Assembly (NCBI GenBank): GCA_017959195.1
Contig: JAGDBE010000019.1
Coordinates: 1-8,108 of the forward strand
Direction of reading: 5' to 3'
DNA length: 8,108 bases
Source of the DNA: Clostridia bacterium
GTDB lineage: Bacteria > Bacillota > Clostridia > Oscillospirales > CAG-382
Under the pieces are notes generated by a model. The model searched no databases and was not told the DNA's origin. It saw only the letters and a program-made list of their open reading frames with translations. Position 1 is the first letter of the stretch. Every line of letters starts with the position of its first letter. A program made the position numbers and the translations under genes. This document shows, one piece after another, positions 1 to 5,749 of this stretch.

Positions 1-29
1 CCCTGCTCTACCAACTGAGCTACAGAGGC
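1..29 (-). tRNA. tRNA, 5' part only (window edge), identity not determinable
   Basis: The minus strand shows the first 29 nt of a tRNA: a 7-nt acceptor strand GCCTCTG, then TA at positions 8-9 and a normal D arm (GCTC, loop with AGTTGGTA, GAGC) and the start of the anticodon stem (AGGG). The anticodon lies outside the window, so the amino acid cannot be called. It follows tRNA-Asp in the same direction after a 23-nt spacer and is probably cut from the same precursor. Confidence 0.9.
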
Positions 30-52
30 GTGTATTGCGGCAGAACATAAGG

Positions 53-129
53 TGGCGATCCGGATGGGGCTCGAACCCACGACCTCCAGCGTGACAGGCT
101 GGCGTTCTAACCAACTGAACTACCGGACC
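53..129 (-). tRNA. tRNA-Asp (anticodon GTC)
   Basis: A complete 77-nt tRNA. Acceptor strands GGTCCGG and CCGGATC pair along all seven positions with one G-U at pair 2. The D arm is normal. The anticodon stem CCAGC/GCTGG encloses the loop CTGTCAC, giving GTC (Asp). The T arm has stem GTGGG/CCCAT (G-U at the outer pair) and loop TTCGAGC. The discriminator is G and the 3' CCA is encoded (plus-strand TGG at 53-55). It lies three bases downstream of tRNA-Trp, so the two must be separated by processing of a common transcript. Confidence 0.97.
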
Positions 130-132
130 ACG

Positions 133-208
133 TGGCAGGGGAAGAAGGCCTCGAACCCTCGGCACGCGGTTTTGGAGACCGCTGCTCTACCAACTGAGCT
201 ATTCCCCT
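133..208 (-). tRNA. tRNA-Trp (anticodon CCA)
   Basis: A complete 76-nt tRNA. Acceptor strands AGGGGAA and TTCCCCT pair perfectly. The anticodon stem GCGGT/ACCGC encloses loop CTCCAAA, giving anticodon CCA (Trp). The T loop is TTCGAGG, the discriminator is G as in bacterial tRNA-Trp, and the 3' CCA is encoded. It is the first gene of the tRNA unit, about 34 nt after the predicted transcription start. Confidence 0.97.
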
Positions 209-212
209 GTGT

Positions 213-241
213 CAGACTTTTCATAGGTAGGGAAAAGACTG
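213..241 (-). other. Hairpin in the 5' leader of the tRNA precursor
   Basis: Between the promoter and tRNA-Trp, CAGACTTTTC (213-222) can pair with GAAAAGACTG (232-241): nine base pairs interrupted by one A-A mismatch, with a 9-nt loop. It begins at about the predicted transcript 5' end, so most of the leader would be folded. The role is unknown; leader stabilisation or guidance of RNase P processing are guesses. A chance structure is possible. Confidence 0.35.
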
Positions 242-248
242 CTTAGGT

Positions 249-277
249 AGTATATCATATCAGGGGGAGTTTGTCAA
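249..277 (-). promoter_or_regulatory. Strong sigma-A promoter for the tRNA cluster
   Basis: On the minus strand a perfect -35 TTGACA (272-277) is followed by a 17-nt spacer and the -10 TATACT (249-254; five of six match TATAAT). Transcription would start near 242. The match is the best in the window and fits the high expression expected of tRNA genes. I see no convincing terminator hairpin between the end of pgeF and this promoter, so some read-through from pgeF is possible. Confidence 0.85.
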
Positions 278-329
278 GCACTTTTTTTGAAAAATGTGAG
301 TTTTTTGAGAGCGTTTTTTTAGTAATTCC

Positions 330-1187
330 TTACTTTACCGCAACACTTAAAAACGTGCCGGAAAATCCGCCCTGCCCGCGGTGCGAAAAAAATATTTTTT
401 CGCCGTTTTCGTCATCACAGCAGGTGCATACGTTTCCGTAATCGATATTTTCGGGCAAAACTCCGCTTTTTTGAAGCAAAAGCCCGTTTACCGCCGCAAG
501 GTCGGTGTGCATTTTTCCGTATTCATACGAAAACAGTTTATATTCTTCGATTTCTTCTTCCGTTATGCCTTTTTCGGCAAAAATGGACGCAAAATTTTCT
601 TTGAAATCTTCTCCCGTCTCATAGCATTTAACGCAGATACAGGGCCCGATGGCGCAGATTACGTTTTCGGGGCGTCCGCATGACAGCATCAGAGCCGCCT
701 TTGAGGCAATACCGAGGGAGGTGCCTTTCCAGCCGGCGTGAACGGCGCTGACATTCCCGCTTTTTGCGTCGGCGAGAATTATCGGCACGCAGTCGGCGGT
801 CTTTACGCAGACTGCGTCGACGTTTTTTGTATTTTTGCGCAAAATGAGGCCGTCGCATTCGGGCATCTCGTCGTCGGGCGTTGTTCCTTTTCCGCCGTCG
901 CGCTCCGTTGCTTCAAGCACGGTGTCGAAATGCACCTGATGCGCCATGACGGCGTTTTTCGGGCTTATTCCGAGAGTGCCCAGCGCGATTTCGAAATTTT
1001 TCATCACATTTTCCGCGCTGTCGAATGCGGAATTTTCGTCTTTTCTCGAAAAGCTTACGTTCAAAGAGTCAAAAACGCCGCCGCTTACTCCTCCTGCGCG
1101 CGAAAAAAAGGCGTGGCGCACGTTATGCGCCGCAAGAAGTTCCGAAGTATAGTAGATTACGCCGTTTTTTTCGTTTCTTTTAAGCAT
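330..1187 (-). CDS. pgeF: PgeF/YfiH family multicopper-oxidase-fold protein (peptidoglycan editing factor / LACC1-like)
   Basis: 285 residues, the usual length for this family of cytosolic enzymes. Members have been described as laccase-like polyphenol oxidases, as purine nucleoside phosphorylase/adenosine deaminase-like enzymes (human LACC1) and, in E. coli, as a factor that prevents misincorporation in peptidoglycan precursors. The family signatures are clear: HQVH at 83-86, KTADCVPI at 129-136, VHAGWKGT at 149-156, GPCI at 181-184 and a C-terminal CTCC...FFSHRGQG (254-273). H86, C133 and H150 are the expected Cys-His metal or catalytic set; the 17-residue C-to-H spacing matches E. coli YfiH. 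The ATG at 1187 has GGAG (1193-1196) five bases upstream. It lies 10 nt after tsaE and is probably cotranscribed. Family assignment is secure; the physiological substrate is not visible here. Confidence 0.93.
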   Translation of the reverse strand: MLKRNEKNGVIYYTSELLAAHNVRHAFFSRAGGVSGGVFDSLNVSFSRKDENSAFDSAENVMKNFEIALGTLGISPKNAVMAHQVHFDTVLEATERDGGKGTTPDDEMPECDGLILRKNTKNVDAVCVKTADCVPIILADAKSGNVSAVHAGWKGTSLGIASKAALMLSCGRPENVICAIGPCICVKCYETGEDFKENFASIFAEKGITEEEIEEYKLFSYEYGKMHTDLAAVNGLLLQKSGVLPENIDYGNVCTCCDDENGEKIFFSHRGQGGFSGTFLSVAVK

Positions 1188-1197
1188 TTTTTCTCCG

Positions 1198-1647
1198 TTA
1201 TGAAATGATTTTTGTTACTGTAATTTTTCTCTCGTTTTCGGAAAGTTTTTCAAACGCAACGTCATATCTTTCCTTTGCAAGTCCGAACGGGATGTTTTCG
1301 CTCCACTCCACCGCGATTATGCCGTCTTTTTCAAAGTAGTCGTAATATCCCGTGGAATAAAGCCCGTCCTCGTCGGTTATTCTGTACATATCGAAATGAT
1401 ATACGTCGGGGTCGCCCTTATATTCGTTCACTATAGCATACGTCGGGCTTGAAACTCTTATGCCTTTGCAGAATACGTCCGCAAGTCCTCTGACGAACGC
1501 GGTCTTTCCCGAGCCGAGTTCGCCGTAAAGCGCGATAAAATCGCCTTTTTTTAGGTTTTCAGCGAACTTTTTCGCAAAATCTTCCGTCTCTTTTTCGCTT
1601 TTTGTGATAACAGAAGCGACGGTCTTTATTTTTAAATTTTCATCCAT
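1198..1647 (-). CDS. tsaE: tRNA threonylcarbamoyladenosine biosynthesis ATPase TsaE
   Basis: 149 residues from the chosen start, the normal TsaE length. TsaE is the small P-loop ATPase that works with TsaB and TsaD to make t6A at position 37 of ANN-decoding tRNAs. The Walker A motif GELGSGKT sits at residues 42-49. Downstream are the family segments SSPTYAIVNEY, YHFDMYR and VEWSEN. The frame continues 26 codons upstream to a GTG at 1725, but that start has no ribosome-binding site and would extend past the usual TsaE N-terminus. The ATG at 1647 has AAAGGCGG about 9 nt upstream and gives a standard N-terminus. pgeF follows after 10 nt. tsaB, tsaD and rimI, frequent neighbours of tsaE, are absent here. 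The assignment is secure; the start is likely but not proven. Confidence 0.93.
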   Translation of the reverse strand: MDENLKIKTVASVITKSEKETEDFAKKFAENLKKGDFIALYGELGSGKTAFVRGLADVFCKGIRVSSPTYAIVNEYKGDPDVYHFDMYRITDEDGLYSTGYYDYFEKDGIIAVEWSENIPFGLAKERYDVAFEKLSENERKITVTKIIS

Positions 1648-1780
1648 GTCGGAAATCCGCCTTTCGACTTTGGGGAAATTTGTGAAAAACGAATAAATAT
1701 GCATCGGTTTTGCATAATTATTCACGTTTTTCGGCGCACTTTTCGTTTACATAAAATTGCGTATTTTTTATGGTTTTTGC

Positions 1781-1834
1781 GATTTTATCACGCGGTGACA
1801 ATAATCTTCAAAAATCAAGAAATTTGATAAAATC
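1781..1834. repeat. Perfect 10-bp inverted repeat flanking the predicted tsaE promoter
   Basis: GATTTTATCA at 1781-1790 is exactly complementary to TGATAAAATC at 1825-1834, with 34 bases between. A further copy lies at 1980-1989. The 1980 copy plus one more base (GATTTTATCAA, 1980-1990) is an exact 11-bp reverse complement of 1824-1834. The inner pair brackets the predicted promoter, as expected of an operator, but no known regulator motif is recognised. Confidence 0.5.
1782..1811 (-). promoter_or_regulatory. Possible promoter for tsaE-pgeF
   Basis: On the minus strand TTGAAG (1806-1811; four of six match TTGACA) and TAAAAT (1782-1787; five of six match TATAAT) are separated by 18 nt. The start would leave a 5' leader of about 125 nt before the tsaE ATG at 1647. 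The -10 lies inside one arm of an inverted repeat (1781-1790). AT-rich DNA yields such matches by chance, so this is a moderate call. Confidence 0.35.
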
Positions 1835-1910
1835 GGGGGTTTTTGGGTGAGTTATAAACATTATCAACAGAGTTATCAACAATTTTTCATAAAAATCGGG
1901 GGTATTTTTG
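1827..1910. repeat. Imperfect direct repeat, two copies
   Basis: ATAAAATCGGGGGTTTTTG (1827-1845) recurs as ATAAAAATCGGGGG followed by TATTTTTG (1889-1910), differing by small insertions. The copies lie on either side of the DnaA-box-like cluster, offset by about 62 bases. A second short direct repeat, CAACCGATT, occurs at 1911-1919 and 1988-1996. Function unknown. Confidence 0.5.
1852..1881 (+). promoter_or_regulatory. Cluster of three DnaA-box-like 9-mers
   Basis: On the plus strand TTATAAACA (1852-1860), TTATCAACA (1861-1869) and TTATCAACA (1873-1881) lie head to tail. The bacterial DnaA-box consensus is TTATCCACA (TTATNCACA): the last two copies differ from it at one position and the first at two. 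The two best copies start 12 bases apart, close to one helical turn. DnaA binding is plausible but inferred. There is no dnaA, dnaN or other oriC-associated gene in the window. Confidence 0.4.
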
Positions 1911-2045
1911 CAACCGATTATGTTTACCGAACATATTTTCTTTATGCAGAAACCGCATTCAAAAAAGGGCATTTAAGGGGATTTTATCAACCGATTTGCA
2001 AATTTTATGCATTGGTTAAAAATATAACGTTTTTTCGTCCGTTTT

Positions 2046-3581
2046 TCAGTAATTTATCCAGTATTTTCTGTCGAGACTCCGGTAGCCGATTGCCTGCGCG
2101 ACGTGCCTTGCGTCGATGATGTCGCTGTCGTTCATATCGGCTATCGTCTTTGCAAGTTTTAAGATCCTGTCGTATCCGCGCGCCGACAGTCCGAGTCTTT
2201 CGAACGCGGCTTTGAGCACCTCGTCTGCCTTTTCGTCGGTTACGCAGTACTCGCGAATCATTGCGGGCGTAAGCTGGCCGTTTGCGAAAATGCCGGTTCC
2301 GGCGTATCTCTTTACCATGCGCTCTCTTGCCTTTTCAACGCGCTTTCTTATTTCCGAGGACCTTTCCGACGGCGTTCTGTCTTTGAGCGCGTCGTAGGGG
2401 ATTCCGGAAACCTCTATCTGAATATCTATTCTGTCGAGCATGGGGCCCGAAATTTTGGCAAGGTATGCGCTTCTCGCCGCGGGCGAGCAGGTGCACTTCT
2501 TTTCGGCGCTGCCGTAATAGCCGCATTTGCAGGGATTCATCGCGCACACGAGCATGAATTTGCTCGGGAAGCTCGTTCTGCCGCTCACCCTCGTTATTAC
2601 GACCTTTCCGTCTTCTATCGGCTGGCGCAGCGCGTCGGTTGCGTCTTTCTTGAATTCCGCAAACTCGTCCAAAAACAGCACGCCGTTATGCGCAAGCGAT
2701 ATTTCGCCGGGCACGGGGAATTTGCCGCCGCCGATAAGGCCGGCTGTGGACATGGTATGGTGCGGCGCCCTGAAAGGACGCGCCGTAACGAGCGACTGCT
2801 CTTTTCCGAGCAGTCCGCAGACCGACTGGATTCTGCTGGTTTCGAGCGCTTCCTCGAAGCTCATTTTCGGCAGTATTCCGGGAAGTCTTTTTGCGAGCAT
2901 GCTCTTTCCGGTTCCGGGAGGTCCGACGAGCAGCACGTTATGCATGCCGGCCGCCGCGATTTCAAGCGCGTGCTTTACGTTTTCCTGTCCCTTGACCTCC
3001 GACATATCGGGAATGTTTTCGGGCAGCGTTTCGAGCAGTTCTCTTCCTCTGTACGCCGTTTTTTCCATTCTTAAAAGGCCCGTTAAGTGAGCTACGAGCT
3101 GATTTATATTTTCAACGCCGTAAACGTCGATTCCCTCGACGACCGACGCTTCGAGCGCGTTGCCGGCCGGCACGAAAACCTCTTTTAATCCCGCGTCGCG
3201 CGCGGCGATGCACATCGGCAGAACGCCGTTCACGCGCCTTATTTTGCCCGAAAGCGAGAGCTCGCCTATAAAGCATTTTCCGCTCGTATCCGACGTCGAA
3301 AGCACGGTGCTTTTGATTATGGAAAGCATAATCGCAAGGTCAAACGCCGTGCCCTGCTTTAACATATCGGCGGGAGCGAGGTTTACGGTAACCGTAGATT
3401 GCGGGAACTCTATTCCCGACGACTTTACCGCCGCCTTTATTCTCTCGTATGCTTCTCTCACCGCGGCGTCGGGAAGTCCGACAAGCGAAAATTTCGGAAA
3501 ATTTCCCGCGCTGTAGCACTCCGCGTCGACGATAAAGCCCTCAATTCCGTTTACCGCCGCGGTTTTTATCACCGATGTCAT
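2046..3581 (-). CDS. comM: YifB/ComM family AAA+ ATPase (magnesium-chelatase subunit ChlI-like)
   Basis: 511 residues, full length for the YifB/ComM family. The layout is standard: an N-terminal ChlI/Lon-protease-like domain (about 1-170, with FSLVGLPDAAVRE), a Mg-chelatase-type AAA+ domain (about 190-395) and a C-terminal Mg_chelatase_C domain (about 400-495). Walker A is GPPGTGKS at 220-227 and Walker B is VLFLDEF at 301-307. RAPHHT (271-276) and the cysteine pairs C351/C353 and C363/C365 are typical. ComM is a hexameric helicase that extends branch migration during natural transformation in proteobacteria; its role in Clostridia is not established, and no competence gene is adjacent. The ATG at 3581 has GGAGG (3592-3596) 10 nt upstream. 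It is separated from the polysaccharide operon by a terminator. I see no convincing dedicated promoter. Confidence 0.92.
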   Translation of the reverse strand: MTSVIKTAAVNGIEGFIVDAECYSAGNFPKFSLVGLPDAAVREAYERIKAAVKSSGIEFPQSTVTVNLAPADMLKQGTAFDLAIMLSIIKSTVLSTSDTSGKCFIGELSLSGKIRRVNGVLPMCIAARDAGLKEVFVPAGNALEASVVEGIDVYGVENINQLVAHLTGLLRMEKTAYRGRELLETLPENIPDMSEVKGQENVKHALEIAAAGMHNVLLVGPPGTGKSMLAKRLPGILPKMSFEEALETSRIQSVCGLLGKEQSLVTARPFRAPHHTMSTAGLIGGGKFPVPGEISLAHNGVLFLDEFAEFKKDATDALRQPIEDGKVVITRVSGRTSFPSKFMLVCAMNPCKCGYYGSAEKKCTCSPAARSAYLAKISGPMLDRIDIQIEVSGIPYDALKDRTPSERSSEIRKRVEKARERMVKRYAGTGIFANGQLTPAMIREYCVTDEKADEVLKAAFERLGLSARGYDRILKLAKTIADMNDSDIIDARHVAQAIGYRSLDRKYWINY

Positions 3582-3614
3582 TTGATGTTTTCCTCCGAAG
3601 ACGTTTACTTTCTC

Positions 3615-3641
3615 AAAAAGCCACGTTTTTCGTGGCTTTTT
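3615..3641 (-). terminator. Intrinsic terminator after the polysaccharide operon
   Basis: A perfect 11-bp stem, AAAAAGCCACG (3615-3625) with CGTGGCTTTTT (3631-3641), closes a 5-nt loop. On the minus strand the stem's GC part is followed by TTTTT, as in a rho-independent terminator. The A and U tracts pair with each other, so the hairpin could also work on the opposite strand. The nucleotidyltransferase stop codon (3640-3642) overlaps the base of the stem. Confidence 0.8.
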
Positions 3642-4839
3642 ACTTTATTATGCCGAATTTTTTAAGCATTTCCAGCGTTTTTTCGCTCTCGGGGTCTTTA
3701 CCCGACTTTTCGGCGGCTTTCGCCTCTTCAAGTCCCGATTTCACCCTGCCGTGCTTTATAATGTGTCCGATTCGCGCTATCTGATAGAAGAAAATCATAT
3801 TTTTATGCTTTTCGAGAGACGGAAATATCAGAACGAGTTTTTCATAGGGCATAAACACCCTTGAAAAGAGGTATTTTCCCCTGCTTCCCTTGTTTGCGCT
3901 GCTCACCGAAACGCGGTTGTCGAGCGTGCCGTAGGTTCCCGCCTTTACGACGTACTTTTCAAGCGTTAAAATTGTGTCCGCGTCCTCTTGCGGTTTAACT
4001 CCGTCAAACCACTTTGCCGCAAGCGCCTTTGCCGCCTTTTCAAATTCAAAAAGTCCGCCCTCGATTATGAGTTTTTCCCGTTTATTTTCATCAAATTCCT
4101 TACGGTTATCCAGCACCCACAGGTCGGCGAACGCCTTTATTCCTATGCCGCCCTCTTCCATGTGTTTCGCCATATGCGCGATATGATAATAATAGAACAT
4201 ATCGTCGCTCATCTCATGTTTACACGAATTATCAGGGCAGGAAGCGTATTCCCACACCCTGTTTAACACCTTTTCCGCCTGCGGCATGCGCTTTTCTTCG
4301 ACGAGATCGAAGTGGAGTTCCAAAGTCATTCCGTTCAGTGCGGTATAGGGAATATCGTGCGCGCTGCTCTTTCCCTTTTGATAGAGAAGTTCCTTTTCAA
4401 GCACTTCTCCCGCTTTTTCCACGTCTTCCTTATGGACGAGAACGTCGATATCGGCGCTTGAACGCATCCATTTTTCGGGGTAAAAGTCCCTTATTACCGC
4501 GCCTTTTAAGGGCAGAAACGCGATTTTTGCGTTCTCGAGCGCAAAGCATATTCTCTCAAATTCCGTATCGGTGAGCGCGAACTTGTTTTTCGCGTCTTTT
4601 ATGCGTTTATCGAATTCATCCTTTATTTTGCCGTCTTCAAGCAGGTTATATCTTTCGAGCGCCGTGCCCACCACGTGCGCCATTCCGTGAAAAGACGAGA
4701 TTACAAGCATTCTTTCGAGCACTTCTTCGGGGATTTGTTCTTTTCCGTAGCACTCTCTTATTTTCGGCATGACGCCGCATTCCTCATCAGAAAGCACGCT
4801 TCTTATAAGGCATGTCATTATTTCCAAAAGATGCTTCAT
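3640..4839 (-). CDS. Uncharacterised nucleotidyltransferase, NTP_transf_5-like
   Basis: 399 residues without signal peptide or clear membrane segment. The nucleotidyltransferase-fold signature is visible: FLPLKG at 108-113, then MRSSADIDVLV at 125-135 with the two acidic residues D130 and D132, and LELHFDLV at 173-180 as a likely third acidic strand. HIAHMAKHMEEGGIGIKAF (219-237) is typical of the NTP_transf_5 family (PF14907 by recollection), which is often encoded in polysaccharide clusters but has no settled substrate. The C-terminal 100 residues are rich in Lys and Glu. The ATG at 4839 has a strong GGAGAGGAG site upstream. It is the last gene of the operon, 35 nt after the acyltransferase. 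Sugar-phosphate nucleotidyl transfer or modification of the glycan are both possible; neither is shown. Confidence 0.75.
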   Translation of the reverse strand: MKHLLEIMTCLIRSVLSDEECGVMPKIRECYGKEQIPEEVLERMLVISSFHGMAHVVGTALERYNLLEDGKIKDEFDKRIKDAKNKFALTDTEFERICFALENAKIAFLPLKGAVIRDFYPEKWMRSSADIDVLVHKEDVEKAGEVLEKELLYQKGKSSAHDIPYTALNGMTLELHFDLVEEKRMPQAEKVLNRVWEYASCPDNSCKHEMSDDMFYYYHIAHMAKHMEEGGIGIKAFADLWVLDNRKEFDENKREKLIIEGGLFEFEKAAKALAAKWFDGVKPQEDADTILTLEKYVVKAGTYGTLDNRVSVSSANKGSRGKYLFSRVFMPYEKLVLIFPSLEKHKNMIFFYQIARIGHIIKHGRVKSGLEEAKAAEKSGKDPESEKTLEMLKKFGIIK

Positions 4840-4874
4840 TTTCTCATCTCCTCTCCGTTTGACTTTCTTTTTCT

Positions 4875-5390
4875 TCAGAGCGGATATGTCCTGTCCTCTA
4901 TTACTTCGCCCGCCTGTATTTTCACAAGCGGCGGAATCTTATTTTCCGCCTTGACTATTGCGCCCAGACAGACGTGGGTTCCTTTACCGATAACGGTTCC
5001 GTGGTCGATTATGGCGGACGTATTTATTATGCACGCTCTGTTTATAACGCAGCCGGTATTTACCGCCGCAAGCGGCAGAATTACCGTGCCTTTATCTATT
5101 TTCGCGGTCTTGCTTACGTATGCTTTGGGGTGGATTATTACCGGCACGTTTGCGCCGAGGGATATTAATTCGTCCACAAGCGAAAGCCGCTTTTCGTTAT
5201 TGCCGAAAGCGGGATATATATCGGTATTTTCGTCTATGAATTTCTCATACTCGCCGCATTTGCCGGCGACGTCTTCTCCCGTCTTGTTATCGTCGAGAAA
5301 AACTATTTTTTCATATATGCCGAGCTGAGATGCCACGTCTTTTACCATGGTTCCGTAGCCGCCGGCTCCTATAATTACGAGTCTTTTCAT
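4875..5390 (-). CDS. NeuD/PglD-like sugar O/N-acyltransferase, short form
   Basis: 171 residues. The N-terminus has the Rossmann-like nucleotide-sugar-binding start of the NeuD/PglD family (LVIIGAGGYG at 4-13, DDNK at 33-36). Residues from about 83 form a left-handed beta-helix of hexapeptide repeats (IHPKAYVSKTAKIDKGTVI, and onward). H130 in AIIDHGTVIG aligns with the catalytic His of PglD. Most family members are about 200-220 residues; here the last helix coils are replaced by a compact tail, IPPLVKIQAGEVIEDRTYPL. The likely role is acetylation of an amino sugar or sugar nucleotide of the surface glycan. The ATG overlaps the stop of the capF cupin part by 4 nt (ATGA), which implies translational coupling. 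The precise substrate is unknown. Confidence 0.82.
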   Translation of the reverse strand: MKRLVIIGAGGYGTMVKDVASQLGIYEKIVFLDDNKTGEDVAGKCGEYEKFIDENTDIYPAFGNNEKRLSLVDELISLGANVPVIIHPKAYVSKTAKIDKGTVILPLAAVNTGCVINRACIINTSAIIDHGTVIGKGTHVCLGAIVKAENKIPPLVKIQAGEVIEDRTYPL

Positions 5391-5749
5391 TCTTTTTCGA
5401 CCTTCTCTCCGAAGGTGTCGGGGTGCGACGGGTCAAACTGCTCGTTTGCCCACATAACCGTAACCAGATTTTCGGTTTCCGACAGGTTGATTATATTATG
5501 CGTATATCCCGGAAGCATATGTACCGCCTCGATTTTATCGCCGCTCACTTCAAAATCTATTATCTCGTCGGTTCCTATTTTTCTTTCGCGGATAAGTCCG
5601 TGTCCGCTGACTACTATAAAGAACTCCCACTTGGTATGGTGCCAGTGTTCGCCCTTGGTTATTCCGGGTTTTGATATATTTACGCTGAACTGTCCGCATT
5701 TTTCGGTTTTGAGAAGCTCGGTGAAGCTTCCTCTGTCGTCTTTGTTCAT
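5387..5749 (-). CDS. capF: CapF C-terminal cupin domain, separated from the reductase part by an in-frame stop
   Basis: 120 residues matching the C-terminal cupin of CapF (FnlB/WbjC), beginning where the Staphylococcus aureus protein has a Met-Asn...Asp-Asp-Arg-Gly-Ser-Phe junction. Diagnostic segments are SVNISKPGITKGEHWHHTK at 22-40 and GYTHNI at 81-86; H35, H37/H38 and H84 are candidate metal ligands. In CapF this domain performs the C3 epimerisation that precedes C4 reduction. It is in the same frame as the upstream reductase part, and its ATG follows the TAA stop directly. The only ribosome-binding candidates are a GAG six bases before the ATG and an AAGG too far upstream, both poor, so expression would rely on reinitiation or read-through. 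This is either a split but working enzyme or the tail of a nonsense-mutated gene. Confidence 0.85.
   Translation of the reverse strand: MNKDDRGSFTELLKTEKCGQFSVNISKPGITKGEHWHHTKWEFFIVVSGHGLIRERKIGTDEIIDFEVSGDKIEAVHMLPGYTHNIINLSETENLVTVMWANEQFDPSHPDTFGEKVEKE

Larger units (their letters stand above)
1648..2045. other. Gene-free, AT-rich intergenic region with repeated motifs
   Basis: About 400 bases between the end of the ComM-like gene and the start of tsaE. It is markedly richer in A+T than the flanking genes. It carries DnaA-box-like 9-mers, repeated GATTTTATCA elements, a partial direct repeat and a probable tsaE promoter (listed separately), plus a 10-bp palindrome ATTTGCAAAT at 1994-2003. 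A plus-strand frame that starts near 1847 and runs into the comM 3' end has low-complexity composition, no ribosome-binding site and no recognisable domain, so I do not call it. No clear terminator follows comM. Confidence 0.7.

Noticed and set aside
52..246. Plus-strand open frame across the tRNA cluster
   Set aside because: It is the antisense of tRNA-Asp and tRNA-Trp, whose cloverleaf structures account for the sequence.
278..329. Intrinsic terminator after pgeF
   Set aside because: The stretch has T-runs and A-runs but no GC-containing stem, so no terminator can be supported.
1648..2045. Chromosomal origin of replication (oriC)
   Set aside because: DnaA-like boxes and AT-richness are present, but no origin-associated gene lies in the window and gene direction does not change across the region. 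It is kept as a DnaA-binding possibility only.
1847..2119. Plus-strand open frame of about 90 codons in and beyond the comM-tsaE gap
   Set aside because: It has no ribosome-binding site, an aromatic-rich composition that mirrors AT-rich DNA, no known domain, and its 3' third overlaps the comM end in antisense.
2527..3090. Long plus-strand open frame inside comM (187 codons), with similar ones at 738-1208, 4675-5328 and 6681-7283
   Set aside because: Each lies antisense to a gene whose family motifs are clear, and their translations have no recognisable domain. They are by-products of codon bias on the minus strand.
3643..3700. Promoter for comM with -10 CATAAT near 3650
   Set aside because: The -35 at the right spacing matches at only three positions, and its transcript would run through the terminator hairpin before reaching comM.
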